Positions 26,401-38,571 of a DNA stretch of 64,000 nucleotides are shown one piece after another. This DNA comes from Pseudomonas svalbardensis (GTDB taxonomy: Bacteria > Pseudomonadota > Gammaproteobacteria > Pseudomonadales > Pseudomonadaceae), in contig NZ_CP125619.1 in assembly GCF_030053115.1 (NCBI RefSeq), forward strand, positions 4,413,501-4,477,500, read 5' to 3'. The translations under genes were made by a program, and so were the position numbers. The notes below the pieces were generated by a model that was not told the origin of the DNA, did not search any database, and saw only the letters and a list, made by a program, of their open reading frames with translations. Within the stretch, counting starts at the first letter, position 1; every line of letters begins with the position of its first letter.

Positions 26401-29400
26401 ATACTCGATTGGCGTGCTGCCCGGCTTGTGGATAACTTGCAGCATGTCTTCGCCGACGTTCCAGCAGAACGACGCGCGCAGGGCTTCGTGACGGGCGATC
26501 AGCGCTTGCCAGGCCTGGGCGAAACGCTGCGGGTCGAGCTCGCTGTTGATGCGGTAGCGATCCTGCATGTAGTAGAGGCCGGTGCCCGGTTCCAGCAAAG
26601 TGTGCAGCAGCATGCCTTCCTGCATCGGGGTCAGCGGGTAGACGTCTTCGATGGCAGCGGCCGGGATGGGCAACGCGTCGAGTTGTGGCTGGGTCAGTTT
26701 CGCCAACGGAAAGTCCGACGGCGTCAGGCCGCCCGCATCGTCGCGCAGGCAATGCTCGATCAGGCTCTGCAATTCGCCGAGATAGGCGTCCGCCAGGTCG
26801 GTGATGGTCTGCGAGTCGTGACGTTCGGCGCTGAAGGTCCAACGCAGCACCAACTCACCGCCATAGACCTGACTGTCGACGCTCAGCTCATTGGGCAACG
26901 GCGCGCAAGGATCATGGGCCGCACCGACTGCTTCATCGAGAGGACGGAACAAGGCGTCCGCGCCGAAGCTCTGGTCGAATTGACCGAGGTAGTTGAAGGT
27001 GATTGGCGCCACCGGCAAGGCAGCCATGGTCTGCCGGGTCGAGTCATCGGCGAGATAACGCAGCACGCCATAACCCAGACCTTTGTGCGGCACCGCGCGC
27101 AGTTGTTCCTTGATCGCCTTGATCGAGTCGCCCTGCCCATCCGCTGGCATCAGCCGCAGCGGATACGCGCTGGTGAACCAGCCGACGGTTCTGGTCAGGT
27201 CGATCTCGTCGAACAGCGTTTCACGGCCGTGGCCTTCGAGTTGAATCAGCGCCGATTCGCGACCGCTCCAGCGGCACAGCACGCGGGCCAATGCGGTCAG
27301 CAGCAAGTCGTTGACCTGGGTGCGATAGGCGCTCGGTGCCTGTTGCAGCAGTTGGCGAGTGCGCTCGATATCAAGGCGCACGCTGACAGTTTGCGCATGA
27401 CGATTCTGCCGGCCACCCTCGGGGCGATCACACGGCAATTCGGCGCTTTCACCGGCCAGTTGCGACTGCCACCAACTCAGTTCTTCACGCAGGGATTCGC
27501 TGCCGGCATACGCTTGCAAACGTGCCGCCCAGTCCTTGAAAGCACTGGTTTTTGCCGGCAGTTTTGCCGACTGCCCCGCGTCCAGTTGGCGATACACCGT
27601 TTGCAAATCGTCCAGCAGCACCCGCCACGAAACGCCGTCCACCACCAGGTGGTGAATGGCGATGAACAGCCGCTGTTGGCCCTCGGGACCGTCGACCAGC
27701 AGCGCCCGCATCAACGGCCCCGCTTCGAGGTCGAGGCTGCGCTGGGCATCGGCGAACAGTGCCGCACATTTGTCCATGGACGAAACGCGCACTTGCCACA
27801 ATACCGGCGCGTCGGAAACCGCTTGGTGCTCGGCCTGCCATTGACCAGCGACTTCGGTGAAACGCAAACGCAAGGCGTCGTGCTGTTCGATCACTGCCAG
27901 CAGCGCTTGCTCCAGACGATGAGGTTCCAGCGCCACGGTCGGTTCCAGCAGCAACGCCTGGTTCCAGTGTTGGCGCTGGGGGATGTCGGTGTCGAAGAAC
28001 CAGTGTTGAATCGGCGTCAGACGCGATTCGCCGGTCAGCAAACCTTGTTCGGCGGTGATCTGCTCGGTGCGGGTCGCCACGGCGGCCAGGGTCTGTACAG
28101 TCTGGTGCTGGAACAGGTCACGCGGACTGAAGTGAATGCCCTGCTGCCGCGCACGGCTGACCACCTGAATCGACAGAATCGAGTCGCCGCCCAGTTCGAA
28201 GAAGTTGTCGTTGAGGCCGACCTGCAGAACGTTCAGCACTTCGCACCAGATGCCGGCCAGCGTCAGTTCAAGCTCGTTGCTAGGTGCCACGTACTGCTGA
28301 CGGTTCAGCTCCGGGTCCGGTGCCGGCAATGCGCGGCGGTCGAGTTTGCCGTTGGCGGTCAGCGGCATGCTGGCCAGCAGGATCAAATGCGTTGGCACCA
28401 TGTAATCCGGCAGCTGGGATTTGAGATGTGCCTTCAACGCTTCTCGCAGAGTGTGTTGTCGCGCTTCATCCTGCTCGGCGACTTCAGTCATTAAATAGCC
28501 GACCAGTTGTTTACCGCTCGGGGCATCCAGCGCCAGCACCACGGCTTCACGGATCGATTCATGTTCCAGCAGACGGGTTTCGATTTCGCCCAACTCGATG
28601 CGGAAACCACGAATCTTCACCTGATGGTCAATACGTCCGAGGTATTCCACCAGACCATCGGCGCGCTGGCGCACCAGATCGCCGGTGCGGTACAGACGCC
28701 CGCCGTTGGCAGCAAAAGGATCGGCGACAAACCGCTCGGCCGTCATACCCGGACGCTGGTGATAACCCTGCGCCAGACCGGCGCCGCCGACGTACAACTC
28801 GCCGGTCGCGCCTTGCGGCACCAACGCCAGATCAGCGTCGAGGATGTAGGCAACGCGCGCGCCAATCACACTGCCGATCGGCACGCTGCCCAAGCCTTCT
28901 TCCAATTGCTCGGGCGCCAGACTGGCAAGCGGCATGACCACGGTTTCGGTCGGGCCGTAGGCGTTGAAAAACAGGCTCGGCTTGAACGCCGCACGAATTC
29001 GCGCTAGGTGTTCGCCGGTCAGTGCTTCACCACCGGTGATGCACATGCGCACCGGCAAGATTTCTCCCTGAGTCGCCAGCCACTGCGCCAATTGGCTGCC
29101 GTAGCTCGGGGTGAAGCCAAGGATGTTGATGTTGTGACGGCGAATCAGTCCGCAGATTTCTTCCGCGTCCCACTGGCCCTGTGCTCGCAACACAACCTGA
29201 GCACCACTCAACAGAGGCACCAGCAAACGCTCGGTGGCCGCATCGAAGTTGATGGAATAGAAATGCAGTTCGCAATCGTCCGGGCGCATGCCGAAACGGT
29301 CAATGACCGCTTGGCAATGCATGGCGATTTCACCGTGGGACACCACCACGCCTTTCGGTTTTCCGGTAGAGCCCGAGGTGTAAATCAGGTACGCCTGATG

Positions 29401-32400
29401 CTGCGGCAGGCTGATAAACGGCAGCTCGGTGGCCGGGTAATTGGCCAGTTCTACTGCGTCCTCCTCCAGGCACCAACGAGCGACAGTTGCCGGCAGTTCG
29501 CCGAGCGCGTCGAACGTTGCCGCATCGCTGAGCAGCAGACCGATGCCGCTGTCTTCGATCATGTAGTGCAAACGATCCAGCGGGTATTCCGGGTCCAGCG
29601 GCACGTAGGCGCCGCCCGCCTTGAGGATCGCCAACAGGCCGACGACCATGTCCAGCGAACGCTCAAGTGCAAGACCCACCCGAACCTGCGGCCCAACGCC
29701 ACGTTCACGAAGCATCCAGGCCAGGCGATTGGCGCGGCTGTCGAGCTCGGCGTAGCTCAGGGTTTGCCCGGCGAAGGTCAATGCTGGCGCATCTTTGCGC
29801 GCCAGCGCCTGCTCGCTGAACAGGTGATGAATGCACTGGTCGAGGCGATGTTCGCCCGGCTCGACGCCGAGGCTGTCGAGCAGCTTTTGCTGTTCGGTGG
29901 CTTCCAGCAGCGGCAGCTCACTGAGGCGCTGCTGCGGATTGGCCAGCAGCGCTTCCAGCAGGTTGCGCCAATGTCCAGCCATCCGTGCAATGCGCGGTTC
30001 ATCGAACAGATCGGTGCTGTAGGTCAGGCAGCAACCCAGGCGATGGTCGAGGTCGGTGACTTCCAGGTTGAGGTCGAACTTGGTCGCTCGCGCATCGTTG
30101 GCCAGGTATTCGACGGTCATGCCGGCGAGCGTGCGGCTCTGCTGGAATTCCCAGCGCTGCACGTTGCACATCACCTGGAACAACGGGTTGTAAGCGGCGC
30201 TGCGCGGTGGCTGCAAAGCCTCCACCAAGTGATCGAACGGCAGGTCCTGATGGGACTGGCCTTCGATCACGGTATGGCGAACCTGCTCGAACAATTCGCT
30301 AACGGACATCTGCCCGTCGAGCTGGCAACGCAGCACCTGGGTGTTGAGGAACGCACCGATCAGCCCTTCGCTTTCCGGACGAATCCGGTTGGCCACGGGC
30401 GCGCCGATGCGCAGGTCGGTCTGGCCGCTGTAGCGGTAAAGCAGCACGGCCAGCGCGGCGGTCATGGTCATGAACAGGGTCAGACCGTTTTGTGCATTGA
30501 AGGCACGAACGCGCGCGGCAAGATCATCACTCAGGTCGAAACGGAACAGTTCGCCCTGATGGCTTTGCACCGGTGGACGCGGACGGTCGGCGGGCAATTC
30601 CAGCAGCGGATGTTCGCGGCCCAGTTGCGCGGTCCAGTAGTCGAGTTGGCGCTGACGCTCGCCGGATTCCAGCCACTGTCGCTGCCAGACGCTGTAATCC
30701 AGGTATTGCACCGGCAGCGGTTGCAGCGGCGATTCACGGTCATCGACAAAGGCTTCGTAAAGCGCGCTCAGCTCTCGGGCGAAGATGTCCATCGCCCAAC
30801 CTTCGGTGACGATGTGGTGCAGGGTCAGCACCAGGTAGTGTTCGTGCTCGGCGGTCTTGACCATGCAGGCGCGCAGCAGGGGTCCGGTTTCCAGATCGAA
30901 CGATGTATGGGCTTCGTCGTCGGCCAGTTGCTGCACCGCCCACTCGCGGCCATCGGCATCCAGCGCGGTGAAATCCCTCCAGTCCATGCGCATCCCGGTT
31001 TGCGGGTGAACCTGCTGCCGGGCCACGCCATCGATACTCGGGAACGTGGTGCGCAGGGTTTCATGACGCATGATCAGTGCTTGCAATGCGGCTTCGAAGC
31101 GCCTGACATCGAGCACCCCGCGCAACCGCGCCATGCCGCCAACGTTGTAGGCCGGGCTGTCCGGCTCCATCTGCCAGAGGAACCACATGCGCTGCTGGGA
31201 ATAGGACAGCGGCACCGGTTGGCTGCGGTCGACTTTCTCGATCGGCGGCTGCTGGTTGGTTTTGCCGCTGGCCTGGATCAGTTGAACCTGTTCGGCAAAC
31301 GCGCCCAGTTCACTGTTTTCGAACAGCGCGCGCAGCGGCAACTCGACGTCGCAGGCCTGACGGGTGCGGGAAATGATTTGCGTGGCCAGCAAGGAATGGC
31401 CGCCGAGAGCGAAGAAATCGTCACGCAGGCCGATCTGTGTTTGGCCCAGCACTTCGCGCCAGATGCCGGCGATTTGTTGCTCGAGGGCAGTGACCGGCTC
31501 GACGTGTTCGCGGACTTGCCTCTGGGGTTCCGGCAAGGCGCGACGATCGAGTTTTCCGCTTGGGCTCAGGGGCATTTCTTCCAGGCGCATGAGTTGCGCT
31601 GGAACCATGTATTCCGGCAACTCGGCGGCCAGCGCAGCTTTCAGGCGGGCGGTTTGAGCATCAACATCTTCTGTGGAATCGGTTGCGGTGTAGTAACCGA
31701 TCAACTGCCCACCGGCCGCCGTTTCGCGCACCAGCACCACGGCTTGAGCGACGCCCTCCTGAGCCAGCAGACGCGCTTCGATTTCTTCCGGCTCGACACG
31801 GAAGCCACGCAGTTTGACCTGCTGATCGAGACGGCCGAGGTATTCGATCACGCCGTTGGCGGTCCAGCGCGCGCGGTCACCGGTGCGGTACAGACGCGCA
31901 CCCTGCTCGCCCAATGGATCAACGACAAAACGTTCTGCAGTCAGGCCCGGACGACCCAAATAACCTCGGGCCAAACCGATGCCACTGATGCACAGCTCGC
32001 CCGGCACACCAGCCGGCACGGGATTGAGTGACTCATCGAGCACGCGGCACAGCACATTGCCCAGCGGACGACCAATCGGCGAGCGTTCGCCATCGGCCGT
32101 TGTGCAGTGCCAATGAGTGACGTTGATCGCGGTTTCGGTCGGGCCGTAGCGGTTGTGCAATTGCACGGCTGGCAGTTGTTCCAGCACGCGGTTGCGCAGT
32201 TCGGCGGGCAAGGCTTCGCCGCCGGAGAATACGCGGCGCAAGCTGGTGCACTCGGCGGTCAGCGGTTCGTCGATGAACAACGAAAGCAGCGGCGGTACGA
32301 AGTGCAACGTGGTCACGCCGAATTGCTGAACCCGTTGCGCGATGCGGTGCGGATCGCGGTGTTCGCCGGGGCCGACAATCAGCAAACGCGCACCTGTAAT

Positions 32401-35400
32401 CAGCGGCCAGAAGCACTCCCACACCGACACGTCGAAACTGATCGGCGCCTTTTGCATCAGCACGTCGGTGTCGTTCAAACGATAGGTGTTCTGCATCCAT
32501 TGCAGGCGCTCGGCGAGGGCTGCGTGGGTGTTGCCGACACCCTTCGGCTGGCCGGTGGAACCGGAGGTGTAAATCACGTATGCCAGGTTGTCGCCGTGCA
32601 AGTGCAGGCCCGGTGCGTGGCTCGGCCAGCTCTCCAGATGCAAGGCGTCCATGGCGATCACGCTGACGCCATCGGTGGCCGGCAAGCGCTCGAGTAATTG
32701 GGTTTGGGTCAGCAGCAACTCGACGCCGCTGTCGCTGAGCATGTAGGCCAGGCGTTCGGCCGGGTAATCCGGGTCCAGCGGCACGTAGGCGCCACCGGCC
32801 TTGATGATCGCCAGCAGGCCGATCAGTAACTGCGGCGAACGCTCGGCGGCGATGGCCACGCAGACGTCCGGGCCGACGCCTTTGTCCCGCAGGTAATGGG
32901 CCAGGCGGTTGGCTTGGGTGTGCAGTTCAGCAAAATCCATGGCGCCACCGTCCCACATCAGCGCAGTGCGCTCAGGGGTCAGGCGAGCCTGTTCGTTTAG
33001 CAGTTCCGGCAGCCAAACGCTGGCCGACGTACACGGTGCGGCGCTCCACGATGTTTGCTGATCGTGCTCACTCGGGGTCAGCAGTGGAAGGTCGCCGATC
33101 GCAGTTTTCGGTTGCTCGCAAACGGCTCGCAGCAGGTTGCTGAAATGCTCGGCCAGACGCTCGATGGTCGCCACGTCGAACAGTTCGCTGGCGTAGTCGA
33201 AGGACAGACTGAGGCGACCCTTTTGGTCTTCCTCGCTGTGCAATTGCAGGTCGAACTTGGCTTCGCGGCTGTGCCATGGCAGCTCTTCGGCCAGCAGCCC
33301 AGGCAGGCGACGCAGTGCGCTCAAATCCCGTTGCTGATGGTTGAACATGACCTGGAACAAACCTTGTTCGCGGGCTTGCGGGAAGGCTTCGAGCAATTGT
33401 TCGAACGGCAGATCCTGATGCGCTTGTGCGTCCAACGCTGCCCGACGGGTTTGTACCAGCAGCTCAGCGAATGGCAGCTGCGAATCCAACTCGGCGCGCA
33501 GCACCTGGGTGTTGATGAAGAAGCCGATCAGCCCTTGGGTTTCCAGACGTGGACGGTTGGCGTTAGGTACGCCGATGCGGATGTCGCGTTGGCCGCTGTA
33601 GCGGTGCAGCAGGCTCTGGAACGCGGCGAGCAACAGCATGAACGAAGTGGATTCATGGGCCTGGGCGGTCTGGCGAATGGCATCGCTCAGGGTCGCGCCC
33701 AGCTTCACAGAATGGCGGGCAGCCGTGTGAATGGGGTGCGCCGAACGCGGATGGTCGGTCGCCAGGCTCAGGGTTGGATGCTCATCGCCCAATTGCGCTT
33801 TCCAGTAAGCCAGCTGACGCTCGCCCTCCCCTTGCGCCAGCCATTGACGCTGCCAGCTGCCGTAATCGGCGTATTGCGTGGGCAATGCCGCGAGCGTTGC
33901 TTGTTGCCCTTGGGACGCAGCGGCGTACAGACGCGAGAACTCGTCGATCAGCACGTTCAGCGACCAACCGTCGGCGATGATGTGGTGCATCGTCACCAAC
34001 AGTTGATGGTCCTCTTCATCGAGGCGCACCAGAGTCACCCACAGCAGTGGGCCTTTCTCCAGATCGAATTGAGTACGGGCTTCGTCTTCTCGGATTTGTT
34101 GCGCACGGACTTCACGCTCGGCAACCGGCAGGTCACTGATATCGATGAGTTGCAGGTTAAATTCGCTCGCTGCATCGACCTGTTGCAGCGCCACACCATC
34201 ACGTTCGAAGAACCGCGTACGCAGGGATTCGTGACGCTCGATCAGCTGTTGGAAACTGGCGCGCAAGGCGTCTTCATCCAGTTCGCCGCGCAGGCGCAAG
34301 GCGCCGGGAATGTTGTAGGCGCTGCTTTGCAGGGCGAGTTGCCAGGTGATCCACAGACGGTTTTGCGCCAGCGATTGCGGTATGGCTTCGGTGCGCGACA
34401 GCGGGATGATCGCGCCTTGGGCGAGTCCGCCGTCCTGCTGTTGCTGAGCCACCGCGACAGCAAACGCGCCAAGGGTCGGCGCTTCAAACAGCAGGCGCAG
34501 GTTCAGCTCCAGACCGAGTGCTTCGCGCAGACGCGCGACCACCTGAGTGGCGGCGATGGAGTTGCCGCCCAGCAGGAAGAAGTGATCGTCGGCGCTGACC
34601 TGTTTGACGCTCAGCTGCTCGCACCAGATTTGGCCGATCAGGGTTTGCAGTTCGGAACCTGATTCAGTCGCGGATTTACTTTCGATGTCTGCCGACGGGA
34701 ACAGCGCATAGCTGTCGAGGCTGCCGTCCGCCAGACGATTGCGGCATGCCGAGCGTTGCAATTTGCCGCTGGAGGTCTTGGGCAACGCGCCCGGATTGAG
34801 CAGCACCACTACGTTTGGCGCTTCCTGATACGCCTCGGCCACAGCTTGGCGGATGGCTTTGATCAGGGCGTCGGGCGGGAGGATCTTTTGCACGCTGCGG
34901 CTGATTTCCGCCGCAATGCCGATGCCTTCCTGACCCTCGATGTTCACGGCAAAAGCGGCGACACGACCTTTGCGCACCACCTCCACTTCGCGTTCGATGG
35001 TCTGTTCGATGTCTTGCGGATAAAGGTTGTGGCCACGGACGATCAGCATGTCTTTCAAGCGTCCGGTGATGAACAGTTCACCGTTGCGCATAAAGCCCAG
35101 ATCGCCGGTTCGCAGCCAGGTACGGCCAGCGTGCTGAACGAAGATTTTGGCGCTGGCCTCGGGGTTGCGCCAATAGCCGTGGGCGATGCTCGGCCCGGCG
35201 GCCCAGACTTCGCCGACCGTGTTGTCAGTCAACTCGTTAAGAGCTGTTGGATCGACAATCAGCGCCGCGTGATCCGGCTGACTGATACCGCAACTCATGA
35301 TCGCGCTGCCCTCGCCTGGCTCCGCACGGTTTTGTGCCAGGGCTTGATCGTCCACGCGCAGGTTGCCAATGCCCTGGCCGCGAGGGCTGCCGGCCACGAA

Positions 35401-36390
35401 CAGTGTCGCTTCGGCCAACCCGTAGGACGCCATGAAACTGTCTTGGGTGAAACCGCAGGCCGCGAACTTCTCGGCGAAGCGTTCCAGCGTATCGAGGCGA
35501 ATCGGTTCGGAACCGGAATACGCCACGCGCCAGCCACTCAGGTCGAGGCGCTCCAGGGCCGATTCACTGACCCGCTCACTGCACAACCGATAGGCAAAGT
35601 CCGGCCCGCCGCTGATGGTGCCGCCGTACTCGCTGATCGCTTCCAGCCAGCGCAACGGCCGGCCGAGGAAATACGCCGGCGACATCAACACGCACGGCAC
35701 ACCGCTGAAAATCGGCTGCAACAGACCGCCAATCAGGCCCATGTCGTGGTAAAGCGGCAGCCAACTGACGATCACGTCGTCAGGATTCAGATCGATGCCG
35801 AAGCCGTGGCGAATCAGCAGTTCGTTAGCCACCAGGTTGCCGTGGCTGACTTGCACCCCTTTCGGCAACGCGGTGGAGCCGGAGGTGTATTGCAGGAACG
35901 CGATGTGGTCGTCTGCAAGGTTCGGCGTCACCCAACGTTCAGCCAGGGAGCTGTCGAGCGTGTCGACACACAGCAACGGTGGCGCACCCTCTATTTGCTG
36001 CAACGCATCGCGCAGACCGGCGCTGGTCAGCAGCAGACGCGGTTCGGCATCGCTAATGATCGACAGCAAACGCTCCTGATGATGACGACGAGCCGACTCC
36101 GGCGGATAGGCCGGCACCGCGATCACTCCGGCGTACAGGCAGCCGAAGAACGCCGCGACGTAATCCGGGCCGCTGGGAAACAGCAGCACCGCGCGATCGC
36201 CAAACGCAGCCTCAGCCTGCAACGCGCCAGCAATGGTCCGCGCCCGCTGATCCAGCTCGCGATAACTGAGCACCACAGCCTGATCCTGGGTTTCGGCGAG
36301 AAAACGCAAGGCCACCCGATCCGGCGTCAGAGCCGCTCGGCGCTGAAGGGCTTGGACCAGTGTGCTGGGGAGTTCGAACGCGTCGATCAT
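23407..36390 (-). CDS. pvdL: Pyoverdine chromophore non-ribosomal peptide synthetase PvdL
   Basis: This 4327-residue cytoplasmic synthetase builds the acylated Glu-D-Tyr-Dab precursor of the pyoverdine chromophore (amino acids by analogy with P. aeruginosa PvdL, about 4340 residues). Domains in order: fatty acyl-AMP ligase (1-575, QYTSGST at 167), carrier Ser611; C1 (HHIIADG at 802), A1 (about 1140-1640), carrier Ser1666; C2 (HHIVTEG at 1858), A2 (about 2190-2710), carrier Ser2737; epimerase (HHLVVDG at 2913); C3 (HHILIDA at 3384), A3 (about 3720-4240), carrier Ser4265. There is no thioesterase, so the chain passes to another synthetase. The start is the ATG at 36388-36390 with AGGAAACC; a longer in-frame start at 36654 precedes the promoter. 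Confidence 0.97.
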   Translation of the reverse strand: MIDAFELPSTLVQALQRRAALTPDRVALRFLAETQDQAVVLSYRELDQRARTIAGALQAEAAFGDRAVLLFPSGPDYVAAFFGCLYAGVIAVPAYPPESARRHHQERLLSIISDAEPRLLLTSAGLRDALQQIEGAPPLLCVDTLDSSLAERWVTPNLADDHIAFLQYTSGSTALPKGVQVSHGNLVANELLIRHGFGIDLNPDDVIVSWLPLYHDMGLIGGLLQPIFSGVPCVLMSPAYFLGRPLRWLEAISEYGGTISGGPDFAYRLCSERVSESALERLDLSGWRVAYSGSEPIRLDTLERFAEKFAACGFTQDSFMASYGLAEATLFVAGSPRGQGIGNLRVDDQALAQNRAEPGEGSAIMSCGISQPDHAALIVDPTALNELTDNTVGEVWAAGPSIAHGYWRNPEASAKIFVQHAGRTWLRTGDLGFMRNGELFITGRLKDMLIVRGHNLYPQDIEQTIEREVEVVRKGRVAAFAVNIEGQEGIGIAAEISRSVQKILPPDALIKAIRQAVAEAYQEAPNVVVLLNPGALPKTSSGKLQRSACRNRLADGSLDSYALFPSADIESKSATESGSELQTLIGQIWCEQLSVKQVSADDHFFLLGGNSIAATQVVARLREALGLELNLRLLFEAPTLGAFAVAVAQQQQDGGLAQGAIIPLSRTEAIPQSLAQNRLWITWQLALQSSAYNIPGALRLRGELDEDALRASFQQLIERHESLRTRFFERDGVALQQVDAASEFNLQLIDISDLPVAEREVRAQQIREDEARTQFDLEKGPLLWVTLVRLDEEDHQLLVTMHHIIADGWSLNVLIDEFSRLYAAASQGQQATLAALPTQYADYGSWQRQWLAQGEGERQLAYWKAQLGDEHPTLSLATDHPRSAHPIHTAARHSVKLGATLSDAIRQTAQAHESTSFMLLLAAFQSLLHRYSGQRDIRIGVPNANRPRLETQGLIGFFINTQVLRAELDSQLPFAELLVQTRRAALDAQAHQDLPFEQLLEAFPQAREQGLFQVMFNHQQRDLSALRRLPGLLAEELPWHSREAKFDLQLHSEEDQKGRLSLSFDYASELFDVATIERLAEHFSNLLRAVCEQPKTAIGDLPLLTPSEHDQQTSWSAAPCTSASVWLPELLNEQARLTPERTALMWDGGAMDFAELHTQANRLAHYLRDKGVGPDVCVAIAAERSPQLLIGLLAIIKAGGAYVPLDPDYPAERLAYMLSDSGVELLLTQTQLLERLPATDGVSVIAMDALHLESWPSHAPGLHLHGDNLAYVIYTSGSTGQPKGVGNTHAALAERLQWMQNTYRLNDTDVLMQKAPISFDVSVWECFWPLITGARLLIVGPGEHRDPHRIAQRVQQFGVTTLHFVPPLLSLFIDEPLTAECTSLRRVFSGGEALPAELRNRVLEQLPAVQLHNRYGPTETAINVTHWHCTTADGERSPIGRPLGNVLCRVLDESLNPVPAGVPGELCISGIGLARGYLGRPGLTAERFVVDPLGEQGARLYRTGDRARWTANGVIEYLGRLDQQVKLRGFRVEPEEIEARLLAQEGVAQAVVLVRETAAGGQLIGYYTATDSTEDVDAQTARLKAALAAELPEYMVPAQLMRLEEMPLSPSGKLDRRALPEPQRQVREHVEPVTALEQQIAGIWREVLGQTQIGLRDDFFALGGHSLLATQIISRTRQACDVELPLRALFENSELGAFAEQVQLIQASGKTNQQPPIEKVDRSQPVPLSYSQQRMWFLWQMEPDSPAYNVGGMARLRGVLDVRRFEAALQALIMRHETLRTTFPSIDGVARQQVHPQTGMRMDWRDFTALDADGREWAVQQLADDEAHTSFDLETGPLLRACMVKTAEHEHYLVLTLHHIVTEGWAMDIFARELSALYEAFVDDRESPLQPLPVQYLDYSVWQRQWLESGERQRQLDYWTAQLGREHPLLELPADRPRPPVQSHQGELFRFDLSDDLAARVRAFNAQNGLTLFMTMTAALAVLLYRYSGQTDLRIGAPVANRIRPESEGLIGAFLNTQVLRCQLDGQMSVSELFEQVRHTVIEGQSHQDLPFDHLVEALQPPRSAAYNPLFQVMCNVQRWEFQQSRTLAGMTVEYLANDARATKFDLNLEVTDLDHRLGCCLTYSTDLFDEPRIARMAGHWRNLLEALLANPQQRLSELPLLEATEQQKLLDSLGVEPGEHRLDQCIHHLFSEQALARKDAPALTFAGQTLSYAELDSRANRLAWMLRERGVGPQVRVGLALERSLDMVVGLLAILKAGGAYVPLDPEYPLDRLHYMIEDSGIGLLLSDAATFDALGELPATVARWCLEEDAVELANYPATELPFISLPQHQAYLIYTSGSTGKPKGVVVSHGEIAMHCQAVIDRFGMRPDDCELHFYSINFDAATERLLVPLLSGAQVVLRAQGQWDAEEICGLIRRHNINILGFTPSYGSQLAQWLATQGEILPVRMCITGGEALTGEHLARIRAAFKPSLFFNAYGPTETVVMPLASLAPEQLEEGLGSVPIGSVIGARVAYILDADLALVPQGATGELYVGGAGLAQGYHQRPGMTAERFVADPFAANGGRLYRTGDLVRQRADGLVEYLGRIDHQVKIRGFRIELGEIETRLLEHESIREAVVLALDAPSGKQLVGYLMTEVAEQDEARQHTLREALKAHLKSQLPDYMVPTHLILLASMPLTANGKLDRRALPAPDPELNRQQYVAPSNELELTLAGIWCEVLNVLQVGLNDNFFELGGDSILSIQVVSRARQQGIHFSPRDLFQHQTVQTLAAVATRTEQITAEQGLLTGESRLTPIQHWFFDTDIPQRQHWNQALLLEPTVALEPHRLEQALLAVIEQHDALRLRFTEVAGQWQAEHQAVSDAPVLWQVRVSSMDKCAALFADAQRSLDLEAGPLMRALLVDGPEGQQRLFIAIHHLVVDGVSWRVLLDDLQTVYRQLDAGQSAKLPAKTSAFKDWAARLQAYAGSESLREELSWWQSQLAGESAELPCDRPEGGRQNRHAQTVSVRLDIERTRQLLQQAPSAYRTQVNDLLLTALARVLCRWSGRESALIQLEGHGRETLFDEIDLTRTVGWFTSAYPLRLMPADGQGDSIKAIKEQLRAVPHKGLGYGVLRYLADDSTRQTMAALPVAPITFNYLGQFDQSFGADALFRPLDEAVGAAHDPCAPLPNELSVDSQVYGGELVLRWTFSAERHDSQTITDLADAYLGELQSLIEHCLRDDAGGLTPSDFPLAKLTQPQLDALPIPAAAIEDVYPLTPMQEGMLLHTLLEPGTGLYYMQDRYRINSELDPQRFAQAWQALIARHEALRASFCWNVGEDMLQVIHKPGSTPIEYLDWTAIAEAEQEPKLQALLKSEREAGFDLLNQAPFHLRLIRVGAARYWFMMSNHHILIDAWCRSLLMNDFFEIYTALGEGRDAQLGLVSRYRDYIGWLQRQSLAEARQWWKTNLQGFERTTPIPSDRPFLREHAGESGGMTVGDRYTRLDARDGAQLRELAQAHQLTINTFAQAAWALVLRRLSGDRDVLFGVTVAGRPVDMPEMQRTVGLFINSIALRVKMPEDDQRCSVRQWLSGLLDSNMQLREYEYLPLVSIQENSELPKGQPLFDSLFVFENAPVEVSVLDRAQSLNATSDSGRTHTNFPLTAVCYPGDDLGLHLSYDQRYFDESTVERMLGEFKRLLLALVEGFHGDMADLPLLGAEEQDFLIHGCNQSEHDYPLEQSYVSLFEAQVARHPQRIAASCLDQQHSYLELNERSNRLGHALIAAGVRLDQPVALLAERNLDLLGMIIGSFKAGAGYLPLDPGLPSQRLSRIIDLSRTPLLVCSQACREQALALLDEFGCASRPTLLVWEEVQASDVSVANPGIYSGPDNLAYVIYTSGSTGLPKGVMVEQRGMLNNQLSKVPYLNLSDADVIAQTASQSFDISVWQFLAAPLFGARVDIVPNTIAHDPQGLLAHVSAQGITVLESVPSLIQGMLAQERMSLDGLRWMLPTGEAMPPELAHQWLLRYPEIGLVNAYGPAECSDDVAFFRVDMASTRGSYLPIGTPTDNNRLYLLDGALELVPLGAVGELCVAGTGVGRGYVSDPLRTAQVFVPNPFGEPGDRLYRTGDLARRRSDGVLEYVGRIDHQVKIRGYRIELGEIEARLHEQPQVREAAVGVQEGVNGKHLVGYLVAADSLINPTERLERIKQRLRAELPEYMVPLHWLWLDRMPLNANGKLDRKALPALEIGQLQSQDYQAPRNELEQTLADIWAEVLKVEKVGVRDNFFELGGHSLLATQIASRVQKALQRDVPLRAMFECSTVAVLAEYIDGLAASDITEEKVDRLNDLMAELEGL

Positions 36391-36544
36391 GAGGTTTCCT
36401 GCCTGAATTCGGCTTGCAAGTGAAATCGGTTTTCTGACGTCACGCCCCTTGGAGGGCGTGCAGCACGCGGTCTTCGCCGACCGCGCAAAGCTTGGGAATG
36501 CTGTTTTGGCCGCAGCCGCTACCCGGAACCATTCACCAATGAGA

Positions 36545-36569
36545 ACGGTTGACGTCTTGAAATAATTAG
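36545..36569 (-). promoter_or_regulatory. PvdS box of pvdL (TAATT variant)
   Basis: Minus-strand CTAATT (36564-36569), a 16-base spacer and CGT (36545-36547) match the iron-starvation box except for T in place of A at one -35 position. Confidence 0.75.
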
Positions 36570-36676
36570 TCGGAAGGCCAGATCGCCAATGGGGCTGCGG
36601 TGCCGCAAGCGGGCGCGTCAGCGTGTCGCAGTTCTCACTCTGCACCTTTGCCAAGCATTAGTTCTCCTTCTCATTT

Positions 36677-36695
36677 GACAATCATTATCATTAAG
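36677..36695. promoter_or_regulatory. Fur box upstream of pvdS
   Basis: GACAATCATTATCATTAAG matches the 19-base Fur consensus (reverse strand) at 15 of 19 positions. It lies 80 bases ahead of the pvdS ATG, as expected for Fur repression of pvdS under iron repletion. Confidence 0.88.
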
Positions 36696-36774
36696 AATAA
36701 TTTGTCGCTCGATGTGTAGGACGGCTCAGCCCCGCTTGCCGTCCCACTAACCTATTTGCAGCAAGGTGATTTCC

Positions 36775-37323
36775 ATGACGGAACAAATGTCCACAGGCAG
36801 GTGCGATTCACCGCTACTTCAGGCATTCGTCGACAATCGACTGATTCTGGTCAAGATCGCAGCCCGCATTACCGGCTGCCGGTCGCGTGCTGAAGACGTG
36901 GTCCAGGATGCGTTCTTCCGGCTGCAATCAGCGCCGCAGATCACGTCCTCATTCAAGGCTCAGCTCAGCTACCTGTTCCAGATCGTGCGCAACCTGGCGA
37001 TCGATCACTACCGCAAACAGGCGCTGGAGCAGAAGTATTCGGGCCCTGAAGAGGAAGGCCTGAATGTGGTGATTCAAGGTGCTTCGCCGGAAACCTCGCA
37101 CATCAACTTCTCGACGCTGGAAAACATTGCCGACGCGCTGACCGAGCTGCCCAGCCGCACCCGCTACGCCTTCGAGATGTATCGCCTGCACGGCGTGCCG
37201 CAAAAGGACATCGCCAAGGAGCTTGGCGTCTCGCCGACCCTGGTGAACTTCATGATTCGCGATGCGCTGGTGCACTGCCGCAAGGTGTCGGGCAGTCGTG
37301 TGGATACCTTTGCTCGTCGCTAA
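36775..37323 (+). CDS. pvdS: Extracytoplasmic-function sigma factor PvdS
   Basis: This 182-residue sigma factor directs RNA polymerase to iron-starvation boxes of pyoverdine genes. Region 2 (AEDVVQDAFFRLQSAPQITS, FKAQLSYLFQIVRNLAIDHY) and region 4 (LHGVPQKDIAKELGVSPTLV) are nearly identical to the P. aeruginosa protein as I recall it. The start is the ATG at 36775 with AAGGTGA upstream; a GTG nine bases earlier is less likely. It is held by Fur, and its activity should depend on the FpvR anti-sigma factor encoded elsewhere. Confidence 0.97.
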   Translation: MTEQMSTGRCDSPLLQAFVDNRLILVKIAARITGCRSRAEDVVQDAFFRLQSAPQITSSFKAQLSYLFQIVRNLAIDHYRKQALEQKYSGPEEEGLNVVIQGASPETSHINFSTLENIADALTELPSRTRYAFEMYRLHGVPQKDIAKELGVSPTLVNFMIRDALVHCRKVSGSRVDTFARR

Positions 37324-37344
37324 GATCTGAAATCTGCGTCGCCC

Positions 37345-37420
37345 CCTTCGCGAGCAGGCTCGCTCCCACATTGGTCCTGTGAACACAGATCAAATGTGGG
37401 AGCGAGCCTGCTCGCGAAGG
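37345..37420. repeat. REPIN between pvdS and pvdYII
   Basis: Perfect 28-base inverted arms (37345-37372 and 37393-37420) with a 20-base spacer lie between the convergent genes and may act as a mutual transcription barrier. Confidence 0.85.
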
Positions 37421-37457
37421 CTGACTCAAGACCGAAACAGACCTTGAGCCGTATGCA

Positions 37458-38471
37458 TCAAGCCAACGCACACCGATCAAAAAACCGCTCACGCCCCAGC
37501 ACCATCAGCGCCGCGCGCTTGTGCGGGAAGTCGAACGCTTTTTCGCAGTGGAAACCCTGGCTCTGCATATGCCCGATCATCTTCGCGTTGTCGGCGCGAG
37601 GTTCGGCAACCACTCGCTGAGTGCGTGGATCGTCGAGAAACAGGTAATGCGTCAACGCCGATAACCAGCTCGCCACCTTGTGCGGGCCACGGTGATTTTC
37701 CTCACCCACCAACATGTGAATACCGCGGTCGTAATCGCCGGCGTCATAGAACGGCGCGATGCGATCTTCCTTGGCCCAATAGGCTTCAAAGTAGGCGAAC
37801 GGCTGATCATCGAAACAACCGATCAGCGTCAGGGTATGGGGATCGGCTTCAAGCTTGCTCAGGTACTCGTGATGCTGCTCGAGGCTGCCCTCCTCCTGCC
37901 AGAAACTCGCCACGCGCGGGCTGTTCTGCCAACGATTGAAACGCGCCAGGTCCAGGTCGATGTCCACCGTGCGCAGGGAAATCCAGGCACCGAGGCGCGC
38001 ATCAAAACGCCGATAGACTTCACCACGCGGTTTCACCGGGCGCAGCGGATGACGCTTGCCGCCACTGATGACCATTTGCTGCGGATAACTCGATGTCAGT
38101 GACGCACCCAGCCAAGGCTGAGGCAACTGCCAGAACAGCGTGCGTTCGCAACGATACTGGCCGCCGATTTCGTCAGGGATCAGCAACCCGCTGAGCAATG
38201 CTTCGGTGGGGGCTTCATCGAGATGCCAGGTCAGGCGCTGGCAGGCCGGGTCACGGGCAAACAACCAATAACAGGCTGCACGGATGGACTGATCATCGGC
38301 GTGATCGAAGCGCTCCTCTACCTGCACCAGCAATTCCGGCTCGCGCTTCAGGCGCAGCGTGATCAGTGGCTGCGTTTCCAGGCTGAGACTCAGACGGCTT
38401 TCGGTTTCATCAGCTACAAGACGGCTGCGCGTCGGCAAGGCCAGGGCAGTCAGGACATTCAGATTGGGCAT
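37458..38471 (-). CDS. pvdYII: N-hydroxyornithine acetyltransferase, PvdYII type
   Basis: This 337-residue enzyme has a divergent N-terminal half and a C-terminal GNAT domain of the siderophore-specific IucB/AlcB/RhbD group, with segments FNRWQNSPRVASFWQEEG (about 196-213), YFEAYWAKEDRIAPFY and the CoA-binding end RVVAEPRADNAKMIGHMQSQ. It should acetylate N5-hydroxyornithine for incorporation into pyoverdine, replacing the PvdF formyltransferase route of P. aeruginosa. A PvdS box lies 41 bases upstream. The name follows the hydroxyornithine acetylase of other fluorescent pseudomonads. Substrate is inferred from family and context. Confidence 0.85.
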   Translation of the reverse strand: MPNLNVLTALALPTRSRLVADETESRLSLSLETQPLITLRLKREPELLVQVEERFDHADDQSIRAACYWLFARDPACQRLTWHLDEAPTEALLSGLLIPDEIGGQYRCERTLFWQLPQPWLGASLTSSYPQQMVISGGKRHPLRPVKPRGEVYRRFDARLGAWISLRTVDIDLDLARFNRWQNSPRVASFWQEEGSLEQHHEYLSKLEADPHTLTLIGCFDDQPFAYFEAYWAKEDRIAPFYDAGDYDRGIHMLVGEENHRGPHKVASWLSALTHYLFLDDPRTQRVVAEPRADNAKMIGHMQSQGFHCEKAFDFPHKRAALMVLGRERFFDRCALA

Positions 38472-38511
38472 GGGTCGGGCTCACGATAATCGTCGACAGT
38501 TCAACGATGGG

Positions 38512-38536
38512 ACGTGAGCCGAGGCGGGAAATTTAA
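38512..38536 (-). promoter_or_regulatory. PvdS box of pvdYII
   Basis: Minus-strand TTAAAT (38531-38536), a 16-base spacer and CGT (38512-38514) match the iron-starvation box. It lies 41 bases ahead of the acetylase start. Confidence 0.85.
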
Positions 38537-38571
38537 GAGAAGTCAGTCGATACGCGACCTGCGGTGCAATC

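Larger units (their letters stand above)
36391..36774. other. Divergent regulatory region pvdL / pvdS
   Basis: This 384-base region holds a PvdS box for pvdL (36545-36569), which leaves a leader of about 150 bases before pvdL, and a Fur box for pvdS (36677-36695). The leader contains a hairpin-forming CACGCCCC...GGAGGGCGTG stretch near 36441-36460. Confidence 0.8.

Noticed and set aside
25270..32031. Very long open frames (over 1000 codons) antisense to pvdL
   Set aside because: They lie on the opposite strand of a certain NRPS gene, have low-complexity Gln/Arg/His-rich composition typical of antisense frames in GC-rich DNA, lack start signals and show no domains.
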